The position numbers were made by a program, and so were the translations under genes. A DNA stretch of 36,707 bases from Asterionellopsis glacialis (taxonomy: Eukaryota > Bacillariophyta > Plagiogrammaphyceae > Rhaphoneidales > Asterionellopsidaceae), in contig WKLE02000152.1 of assembly GCA_014885115.2 (NCBI GenBank), forward strand, positions 105,062-141,768. Reading direction: 5' to 3'. The notes under the pieces are model-generated. The model worked only from the letters and a program-made list of their open reading frames with translations. It searched no databases and was not told the DNA's origin. This document shows positions 29,327 through 36,707 of the stretch, in pieces; position 1 is the first letter of the stretch, and the number at the start of each line of letters is the position of its first letter.

Positions 29327-30476
29327 TCAGACCTGCAGAACAGATCTTGAACCTGGCTGGATGATCAGACGATCGCCGGCGCGGAAAATGATGTATATAA
29401 ACACTAATAGTAATAAATTTCGTATCAGCATCAAGCACCTCTTTTTTGTTTGCACGGACGGTAGGTCATAAGTCCTACCGTCTGTACCGCAGTCCTACCT
29501 ACCGGTACGAGCTACACACCCGAGTAGGTATTAATTATGCGATGGAAAACCAATGAAGAACCACAGATTTTTATAGGCTACGATTTTGAGCTTAATTTTA
29601 ACATCAATGGCAGGAAAAACCATTCAACTTGCCAACCCATCTACATACAGAAAGGAGATAATTGATACAATCTATCTGTACACATGTAGTAAATAGTTCT
29701 GTCACCAGCTACCAAAAAAATCTTTATTTTTATGTATGCCTAAATTCACACCTTGGGGCGATTGTCTCAATAATTAGTCTTATTGTTATGGATAAACCTG
29801 ATATTTGGAATCGTTGATCGTGCAAGAAAGTTTGAATTCTACTCAATATTCTTTCGGGGGTCCTCTTTTGCAATAATCTCTTAAGAAAACATCCAAGATG
29901 AAAAATATTTTTTTTACTTCTCGTCCTAGGATTCAAATAACAAAAAAGTAATCTCGCTTTCCACGCTTCATGTGTTAAACCCAAAGATGCGAGAAAGATA
30001 ACACGCTTACCGGTGCATTAAACGTCAACCCAATGGATAAAGTCTCTTTGGGAGTGGTATGGTAATAGATATGTTAGAGTGGTACTTCAAGCATCTCTTT
30101 CACTTATATCTGTATGGTGCTGAAAGACAGGACGGATAGCACCTAAAACGTTGTTAGATGGACAAGAGTTTCTTGTGTACACAACGAAGACCACATAGGA
30201 CGGACCTAATTCAAAACGAAATGCTTTGGGTTTGCTTCAACGATTCCAACCATCTTCTTCCGTTTAATTTATCAAGGCTTCAAAATTTCCTATTTCTGAG
30301 TGCCATTAGACTACACTACTACACGTACTCTTTGTATCCGCGGTACAAGCTTCATGAGAGATTGAACATTGACTCATTTACATAATAAGTTTTTGTTATT
30401 TTTAGTTATAAGAACCTTCTATAGAGACATTCCATTGGTGGAAAGTCTATCTCCATCCTAATTGAAGACTTGAACA
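29327..30476. other. Intergenic region with a hairpin, no gene recognised
   Basis: 1.15 kb. It holds the hairpin at 29457-29482 and the follow-on AGTCCTACCTACCGGTACGAG, possibly upstream control for tRNA-Lys. The rest is AT-rich with only short open frames I do not trust. Confidence 0.45.
29457..29482. repeat. Perfect 9-bp inverted repeat
   Basis: GACGGTAGG and CCTACCGTC with an 8-nt loop. It contains ACGGTAG in both orientations and lies about 130 bp upstream of tRNA-Lys. The stem extends to 12 bp with one mismatch. Confidence 0.75.
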
Positions 30477-30878
30477 TTACTGAGCACTGACACTGGATCG
30501 ATTCATCATCATTGCCTTCGTAAACACAACGTCATATTCAGCGGAGTTCACAGCTTCCACATGATAGAGCTTTTCATCCCGGAAGATTCCAATTGCTTGT
30601 AGACGAATGACTTTTCCGCAGCGACGATGCACCTTGTATTCGTATTCAATTTTGCCATCGACTTTTTCAATCTTCATTAACTCTAGTTTTTCTCCATCTT
30701 CCAACATGTTACGTAAGCAGTTCATGAAGCATGGCTTACGGAGTGTATCTGTAGCAGTAACCATCTTGAACTCATCGTGGAGCAGTCTATCGGCGACAGG
30801 TTCTATCTGTTTCCATGTATGTGGCTTTTCGGGGTCCCACATGAGGAAGAATTCAGTTAGCATGTTAATTTCGGGCAT
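30477..30878 (-). CDS. Small SnoaL/NTF2-like protein
   Basis: 133 residues from ATG 30878. The helix-rich start (INMLTEFFLMWDPEKPHTWKQIEPVADRLLHDEF) followed by alternating strands (ELMKIEKVDGKIEYEYKVHRRCGKVIRLQAIGIFRDEKLYHVEAV) fits the small NTF2/SnoaL cone fold, which binds diverse small ligands or is catalytically silent. I recognise no defining active-site pair. Intracellular, no signal peptide. Diatom genomes carry several such short proteins, as I recall. Confident as a gene, moderate on the fold. Confidence 0.68.
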   Translation of the reverse strand: MPEINMLTEFFLMWDPEKPHTWKQIEPVADRLLHDEFKMVTATDTLRKPCFMNCLRNMLEDGEKLELMKIEKVDGKIEYEYKVHRRCGKVIRLQAIGIFRDEKLYHVEAVNSAEYDVVFTKAMMMNRSSVSAQ

Positions 30879-31838
30879 CTTTATTTGTAGTTGGACCTTA
30901 TTGGTCGTCTCTTGTATCGGTTAGTTATCTTTTCGTGAGATAAAAATTATGAGACGAGTTGTCGGAGGGGATCCAAAAGTGATGAAATGAAGATCAAAGA
31001 AAAAAATTCCTTGACACTGCAACGACATCCCGAAAGTACAGGTACCAGTACGCTCTTCGGTATCATTCTCTATGGAGAGACAACAGAGAACGTCGTGGAT
31101 CGATTTTAGCGTTCGGGTTCGGCACAAGTGTCAGGCTTCTCGTTTTTCTTTTCTCGAGACTCCATTGGCTCAAAGTCACATGGAGTCCAAAGTACAGATA
31201 TTCCTACATGGTACTAGTACCGATAGGTCTACTGAACCGACTCTACCGTATGTCCTATGGTGCCTAGAACTCTAGAGAACTTGACACAGAACAATAGTGG
31301 TGCGAGAATTCTGAAACGACTGGGAGAGCTTTACAAACAGGACGAATTCGCATTTTAGGACCCTCTACTCTAGCGAGTACAGGTAGAGAGTCATAGTTCT
31401 GGTCCTTACGTAAACCTATTCCGATTCTGATTCCGTTGAACCATATTGAACAGAGCAGGAATACAGTGTATTTTCATGGATGGTGTTCTCTTCGGTACGC
31501 ACCAGGAGGACAAAATCTGTTCAACAACATACTAATACCATACGGTTTCTACGTAATGCATAACAAACAGTCCCATCTTGAAGCTCTCGCGATTGATCGA
31601 ACATTATACAGCAAGAGAAGGCTTTTTTGACAAGTAATTTTTTCTTGTATTTTATTTTTTTCTAAATTATAGCATTGTCTAAGATTGACTGACACAAAGC
31701 TGAAGGACGGTAAAGATATAAACATGATAGCCCACGTAGCTTCCTATTTCGCCGCTTTGAGCGTAAAATACGGGATAATGAATTGGATATTTGATTTCAA
31801 TTGCAAAGCTCGTTTCGTAACTCACGTCTTCGGTTTTC
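30879..31838. promoter_or_regulatory. Intergenic region upstream of the SnoaL-like gene
   Basis: 960 bp, no gene recognised. CTACCGT at 31243-31249 and CTCTAGAG at 31270-31277 (392 bp upstream of the SnoaL-like start) lie in a cluster of short palindromes such as GTACTAGTAC at 31211-31220. Confidence 0.5.
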
Positions 31839-32591
31839 TCAAGTATGTTTTCGTTGACTTTGTTCATTAGTCAAAAGTAATTGTTGAACGTGTGGACGAG
31901 CAATTTCCACATCGACCATGAGAGCAATATGAAAATCATGGTGTGATAAACCTTGCAGTGTCGGTGTTCTACATTTGATAGTCGTAACTACTTGCCATGC
32001 GCCCTTTTTCGAATGAAGTCGTCTCTCGAGCTTAATAGATGGATAATGATTATTGTTATGTGCAATAGCCGCCATGTGTGAAATAAATTTAGATGCTTGC
32101 ATAAAATCGAAATGGTAAAATTCTCGATACAATGATTCTGGAACATTATGGTTTTTGTTGCTTTCTTCGGCATCCTGGTCGTTATTAATGTCATTATTGT
32201 TGGGATGTGATGGTGGTTCTTCTTGTAATTTCCATCCTTCCTCCAATGTCGTTGATAGTAAACGTTGCGCGACATCCCATGACATAGGCATTCCACCCTG
32301 ACCGTATGGATCACATACTTTATTCGGTCTCCGAGCTAATGGATCTGGTCGTTGATTACTGATAGTGTTGTCCGATTTGGTTGAACCAGACGATAGATAA
32401 CGACGTTGGTCACTAAACTGATGATCATTAGCAAGTTCGTGCCCCAATGATAAAACACCGTTTGAAAAGTATCTACCATTTTCTTGTTTTTTAATTTCCT
32501 GTAAAGGTTTCTGCCACCATTCCGGTAATATTAGCTGGTGAGTACTTCTTCGTTGGTTCCGGATTAAACATCTTGGGATACTCAAGTTCAT
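31839..32591 (-). CDS. Pterin-4a-carbinolamine dehydratase-like protein, altered active site
   Basis: 250 residues. The last 90 residues fit the PCD/DCoH fold: REFYHFDFMQASKFISHMAAIA, NNNHYPSIKL, VVTTIKCRT, LQGLSHHDFHIALMVDVE. True PCDs dehydrate 4a-hydroxy-tetrahydropterins using a His-His-Pro motif, a later His and an Asp. Here His182 and Pro184 are kept, the second His is Tyr183, the later His aligns with Pro210, and Asp219 is kept. The block KVCDPYGQGGMPMSWDVAQRLL then GWKL (about 90-125) corresponds to the family's N-terminal helix region. The first 30 residues are Arg-rich and lack acidic residues until Glu24, suggesting mitochondrial import. An Asn/Asp/His-rich insert sits at about 128-150. 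It may be a non-catalytic relative. Confidence 0.78.
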   Translation of the reverse strand: MNLSIPRCLIRNQRRSTHQLILPEWWQKPLQEIKKQENGRYFSNGVLSLGHELANDHQFSDQRRYLSSGSTKSDNTISNQRPDPLARRPNKVCDPYGQGGMPMSWDVAQRLLSTTLEEGWKLQEEPPSHPNNNDINNDQDAEESNKNHNVPESLYREFYHFDFMQASKFISHMAAIAHNNNHYPSIKLERRLHSKKGAWQVVTTIKCRTPTLQGLSHHDFHIALMVDVEIARPHVQQLLLTNEQSQRKHT

Positions 32592-32738
32592 CGTCGCGTC
32601 AAGGTCAAGTTCTTCTGATTTGAGATTCTAGAACCACCGCCGTTTCAAATAAAGGGGAGACTACGAGAGCACTCTGAATAGATCTGCCGTTATCCCTTAC
32701 AGCAGGACAGACAGAGAAAAACCAGCAACCCGACTCTA

Positions 32739-33110
32739 ATCTCCGTTTTCCCCGGAATGCAGACAAATTTATCCGCAAATTGGGGAGAGTCTCCCTGATT
32801 TGCGGATAAATTTGTCTGCAAATCAGGGAGAGATGAACATTTCTTTCTGTCCGTTATCTAAAAAATACGTAGAATTGTACACAAAATTAACATGCATTGG
32901 TATACCTATTCTACGAAATTGTGTCCTCTCTGGAGACATCCAAAATGCATAAAAAGAGAGAAGAGAAAGGAAGAAAGATGACAGCCAATGAGAATATCTA
33001 TAGACGATTACATGAAGATACATGTTGTACTCAACAATAAACCAAACAATATTGAAATGCTCAATATTGACAGCTGATCCCACAAGGTTGATTCCAAGGC
33101 TGATGATGAT
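32739..33110. repeat. Left arm of a large inverted repeat
   Basis: About 372 bp, matching the reverse complement of 33552-33909 with scattered changes and indels. Landmarks in order: GGAATGCAGACAAATTTATC, GGGGAGAGT, CTAAAAAATAC, GTACACAA, GGAGACATCC, GATTACATGAAG, ATGTTGTACTCAACAATAAA, CTCAATATTGACAGCTGATC, CCACAAGGTTGATTCCAAGG. It begins with a sub-hairpin (about 32759-32820). It keeps eight CpGs. Confidence 0.85.
32759..32820. repeat. Nested 22-bp hairpin at the left arm end
   Basis: GCAGACAAATTTATCCGCAAAT and its exact complement ATTTGCGGATAAATTTGTCTGC are separated by a short spacer containing GGGGAGAGTCTCCCT. The right arm has lost most of one half. Confidence 0.85.
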
Positions 33111-33525
33111 TTATATTACACAACAGTTTTTCTTCTGTGGAAAATTGAATACAAAACACTGTGTGGGCAAAAATTTGCCGATTAACAATGAACTTGTGAC
33201 ATCCATTGGTCCCAAAGCTGCAATAACAGTATCAACTGCTTTATTGTTTGGCTCTGGTGGTACCATGACGCTTTTGACATTATCTTTTTCCCCTGCTGGC
33301 ACAGTTATTTCTACGTGATCTTTATCTTCATCAAGTTCATCAGCATTGTGATCTTCTACAGAAGATGAAGAATCAATTGCTGCATACAGCCTGTTGGTTT
33401 AATTGCCATTCAAAAGCTTTGATTTCTTCTGTGTTGAAAAGACTGTTTGGTTGTGGTCAAGCAAAACAACATGGTACAGACCAAATTGCGGCAACAACTA
33501 ACAGAAATATGGCATTTGTATCTTT
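33111..33525 (-). pseudogene. Decayed coding sequence in the inverted-repeat spacer
   Basis: On the - strand, a signal-peptide-like start (MKDTNAIFLLVVAAIWS, near 33525) runs into a TGA, then FNTEEIKAFEWQLNQQAVC, another stop with a frame change, then about 90 open codons (SSSSVEDHNADELDEDKDHV ... LLIGKFLPTQCFVFNFPQKK) ending at a TAA at 33111. Past that stop, the same frame enters the left arm with hydrophobic IIISLGINLVGSAVNIEHF. I do not recognise the family. No single intact frame remains. Confidence 0.45.
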
Positions 33526-33551
33526 CATTCATGTTATGTAAGACTAATTAC

Positions 33552-33909
33552 TATCATCATTAGCCTTGGAATCAACCTTGTGGGATCAGCTGTCAATATT
33601 GAGAATTTCAATGTTGTCTGTTTTATTGTTGAGTACAACATGTTGTTTCATGTAATCATCAACATATTTAGAACAGTCATCTTCTTTCTGCTTCCTTTCT
33701 CTTCTCTCTTTCTTCTATACTTTTTGCATGTCTCCAAAGAGAACATGATTTTTTAGAGTATGGTACCATTACCTATTAGATTGTGTACACATTTCTATAT
33801 ATTTTTTAGATTACAGACAGAAGGAAATTTTCATTTCTCCTGATTTGCAGATAGGGAAACTCTCCCCAGTTTGCAGATAAATTTGTCTGTATTCCAGGAA
33901 AATGTAGAT
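33552..33909. repeat. Right arm of the large inverted repeat, CpG-free
   Basis: Reverse complement of the left arm over about 358 bp. It has no CpG. It reads SLGINLVGSAVNIENF on the + strand, the mirror of the left arm's - strand frame. Confidence 0.85.
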
Positions 33910-36220
33910 AAAATCTCATGAACTCCTCAATTAACTCCTCTCCTTTGGCTCCATGACTCCTATCCCTAGTCTTCTCCAATGACCCAATTTGATAAATCAC
34001 AAACAATTATCTCATATATATCATCTAATCCCAAGTTCTAAACCCTTCAGAAACTAAGCATCCTGGTGCTGCCAGCAAAGCTCTACACTGTCTCCACAAG
34101 GTTGACCAAGTTAAACAACCAGACCCTAGCCCTCTCATCTAAGAAGTCCAACAAGACATGAAAAAGACCCCTCCCCCTATCACCATCACCACCCAGTTTC
34201 TTTTCATGTTGGCTTGCTGTATTCTATATCTCTCACCACATTTGAATCCTCCTCCTTTGAATGATAAACACAACTTAATCATTACCCTACACACACATCA
34301 TAAATATCACAACATTGCTTGTCATCCCAAAAAAACCTTATGATCATGATTCAGGGTATCTATCTCAAATAACACCATCTTAGTGACTAACAACTTGAAT
34401 TTAACCATGCCAACTCGTGATCAACAGAATCATCTTTACCATAGCCTTTCCTTCCAGGACTCCCAACAGCAGTAGTAAACACAGCCAACTTGGGCAAATT
34501 GTGTTGATATTCCATATGTATTTTCTTGATGCCTACCTGCCCACTCCTGGTCTCGCCTGCTTTCTTAGCAAACAGATCAATCAACAATTCACTCCTTTGG
34601 TGACTTTGTATATGGCCAACCAAGAGTCTAGGTGGGAGAAATGTGGATTACTACTTTACAAGTCCTCACTATCAGCATATTTTTTATATGAAACTTCTTG
34701 ATAAAAACAGTAATCATTGCCTTGTCATTAATAATTGATATGGCTTTCATCTGTGTACTCCAATTCTCTTGGTAGTACTGTACTTGTGTTCCAATATTTG
34801 AGCTTCCTGCTAGAGGGACATTAGCATTTGTTGGTAGCAACACCAAAATATTGCTAAAAGAAGAACTGGTGAGAGGCTTAACAAACTCTTGTTGAGCATT
34901 CCTGCCAAAACAATGTCTACAAGACTAATTGTTCTCTCTCTGATAAATGTTCATTTTAGGTACTGTATTTGTTTATTATTGTTTGTCTTTTTTAGGGAAA
35001 ATATACCCTTTTCTAATTGTTGGCAGATTCAGAAAATGTGTTACACCATTTGATTCATTGATCACCAGCCAGATGGTTTATGCTTTGTTACTTGGTAGTC
35101 CAATATATTTTTAAGAGCCACTGCAAAGTTTGATTTTAAAAATGATTAGGTATAGAGAGTAGTCTTTGACAAGATGATCAGTCATAAAGAGGCAGCAAAT
35201 GTTCCAAGGAAGAGAACTTCATTGTGAAATCAAGATAGTTGGTGAAACCATCCCATCATTTAGAGATAAATTGAATGAAAAGAAAAATGATTGTTTTGTG
35301 AAACAGCAGAAGATGATTTTGTAGGTACTGTCTAGTCAGAGCAGTATGCAAAATGGCACTAGGTACAGGGAGTCAAAGTGTCTGCAAATAGTGAAAATTA
35401 GGTATTCTGCTGCCAAAGTTAGAAAATGATTATTTTTTGTTTACCCTATGTTATCAAACTCTACATCTGTTGTACCTGTAGCACTACAATATTAGTTCTA
35501 TTTTCAAAAATACTTTTTAGGAGCAGCATGTGGTATTAGTTGCTATTCTATCCACTGCATTTGAGTGGGGAGTAACAAATAAACAGTACAACTGTATGTA
35601 TAAGAATTAGCTACTAATTCTGTTGTTGGGATAAATGGTAACTACCATCCATGCTTGGTATAAATGTAAAATTCTTCCTGTCTTACTTTGTTTTGCTTGA
35701 AACAATTGTGAAATTTTCTGATGGCCTTTTCATGGTGGCTGTACGCTATCCAGATTGCAGCAGTGACTTTAGTTATTTCTGATGTGGACTAACGTGTTAT
35801 TTGTGAGTATTGAAAACGTTCAATCTAATTGTGAAAACCATCAATTGCCTCATTTTACTAAAAAAAATGAACAAAACCTAACAATAATTTTTCTTCTATT
35901 GTGCACTTTTTTGTTACTTTAGTGTGATTTAAAGCAGAAATTATGAGCCAGAATCATCACTCTAAGATCATGTATAAAGGTAGTCCTATGTTGTATTCAC
36001 TATACTTTTCTGTGTCTTTTTGTAAGTTTTTGACCAGTTTTTGGATCTTCACACATAAGTTTGTCTAAATACTAGTTGTGATTATCCTATTACTAATAAC
36101 AACAGTATGATCAAAAGTACTATCTAGCAGTATGCACCAGATGAAGTTACTCTCCATAACAAGCTTTCTGACCATCAGCATGGCTACTACAATATTGTGT
36201 CATAGCACCATTGTAGATAA
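33910..36220. other. CpG-depleted, gene-free tract
   Basis: 2.3 kb with almost no CpG (five counted). Open frames are short and broken. On the - strand, 34846-34387 carries two adjoining open stretches in different frames (about 72 and 78 codons, for example LPKLAVFTTAVGSPGRKGYG) that may be remnants of a mobile-element gene, but I recognise no domain. Confidence 0.6.
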
Positions 36221-36350
36221 GGAATTCCTAATAGGGCAAAAAAATGCCTGATAGGGCATAGGGCCCTACCCTAATAGAGGTTCCCTCATAGGGAAATCCT
36301 ATTAGGGGGCTTTTTTGGTGTTTTGCCCTATTAAGGGCTTCCACCCTAAT
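36221..36350. repeat. MITE-like nested palindrome
   Basis: A near-palindrome centred at about 36288: CTAATAGAGGTTCCCT, then CAT, then AGGGAAATCCTATTAG. Outer repeats CCTAATAGGGCAAAA (left) and TTTTGCCCTATTAAGG (right) are also inverted. The word AATAGGGC or its complement recurs. No coding capacity. Confidence 0.7.
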
Positions 36351-36707
36351 CTTTCAAAATTTCATGCCCCCCCAGATCTAGTAAGTAAAATGATTTTTTG
36401 GGGTTTGTTTCTCTATCTACTTATAAATCATGGGCTTACCTAAGCATTGTTCTAGTTCTAGAAAGCATACATACCCATATAGACTAGCAGTTACTAGAAC
36501 ATTCATACAAGCATACCCCTCTCTGGCTCTTCAATTTTTCTGATAATGCTCACTTTCCTGTATGCACTTTGTTCCTTTGTGATGGATGCATTCTCTTATG
36601 TTGTTTTTGTAACATTTTATTTTTTTCAACTCAACCCCTACTCCCCCCCAACATGCAACCATCACCTCATCAGAAAGGACTTTCTGGTCACTGACGAATG
36701 AAATCTG
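36351..36707. other. CpG-depleted tail of the window
   Basis: 357 bp with one CpG, polypyrimidine-rich, no gene seen. Confidence 0.5.

Noticed and set aside
34387..34846. Transposase or reverse-transcriptase gene in the CpG-poor tract
   Set aside because: Two adjoining open stretches on the - strand look coding-like but are in different frames and show no DDE, RT or integrase motif that I can name, so I only note them as possible remnants.
33491..36707. Chimeric join to foreign DNA as the cause of CpG loss
   Set aside because: Not excluded, but the inverted repeat shares one sequence across the boundary with graded CpG loss, which fits one genome better than a join.
1..36707. CRISPR array, bacterial operon or phage defence system
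   Set aside because: No regular direct repeats with spacers, no operon spacing, and clear eukaryotic introns, targeting peptides and nuclear-type tRNAs.

Overview
The window looks like nuclear DNA of a stramenopile alga, most likely a pennate diatom. The signs are intron-poor genes with GT-AG introns, long N-terminal targeting sequences, a fused HPPK-DHPS folate enzyme, a glycerol-3-phosphate dehydrogenase with C-terminal EF-hands, a long P-type PPR protein, a lumenal kinase of a type I associate with diatoms, and eukaryotic tRNA genes followed by T-runs. The species cannot be fixed from the sequence alone. A 31-base N run at 16293-16323 marks an assembly gap.

Layout. 0-3.3 kb: mitochondrial FAD glycerol-3-phosphate dehydrogenase (+, two exons), converging on a two-TM Cys-rich protein (-). 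6.1-7.8 kb: lumenal kinase-like protein (-). 8.7-12.6 kb: an unrecognised basic protein (+) converging on a GH31 sulfoquinovosidase-like enzyme (-). 13.3-18.4 kb: PAP2-family membrane phosphatase (+) and Arc1p/AIMP1-like tRNA-binding cofactor (+), the latter converging on HPPK-DHPS (-). 18.9-19.9 kb: three tRNA-Gln(UUG) units on the - strand, the middle one decayed. 20.3-23.8 kb: TTC38-like protein (+) converging on an RRM/CCCH/RRM protein (-). 24.3-28.7 kb: short-chain dehydrogenase (+) and PPR protein (+, with an in-frame 90-nt intron). 29.3 kb: tRNA-Lys(UUU). 30.5-32.6 kb: a small SnoaL/NTF2-like protein (-) and a degenerate pterin-carbinolamine-dehydratase-like protein (-). 32.7-36.7 kb: no intact gene, a large inverted-repeat element and a strongly CpG-depleted tract.

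The genes do not form one operon-like pathway. They are housekeeping eukaryotic genes in many convergent pairs. Loose themes are pterin/folate metabolism (HPPK-DHPS and the dehydratase-like protein), glycerolipid and sulfolipid turnover (glycerol-3-phosphate dehydrogenase, PAP2, GH31), and translation or organellar RNA handling (AIMP1-like, tRNAs, PPR, CCCH/RRM).

The most unusual signals are at the two ends of scale. The last ~3.2 kb contains only six CpG dinucleotides by my count, and the edge of this tract falls inside an inverted-repeat element whose gene-side arm keeps CpGs that its other arm has turned into TpG/CpA. In the gene-rich part, an exact 8-bp palindrome CTCTAGAG recurs seven times, always between genes and mostly 120-400 bp upstream of start codons. 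Several enzymes also carry changed active-site residues (PAP2, dehydratase, kinase, GH31).
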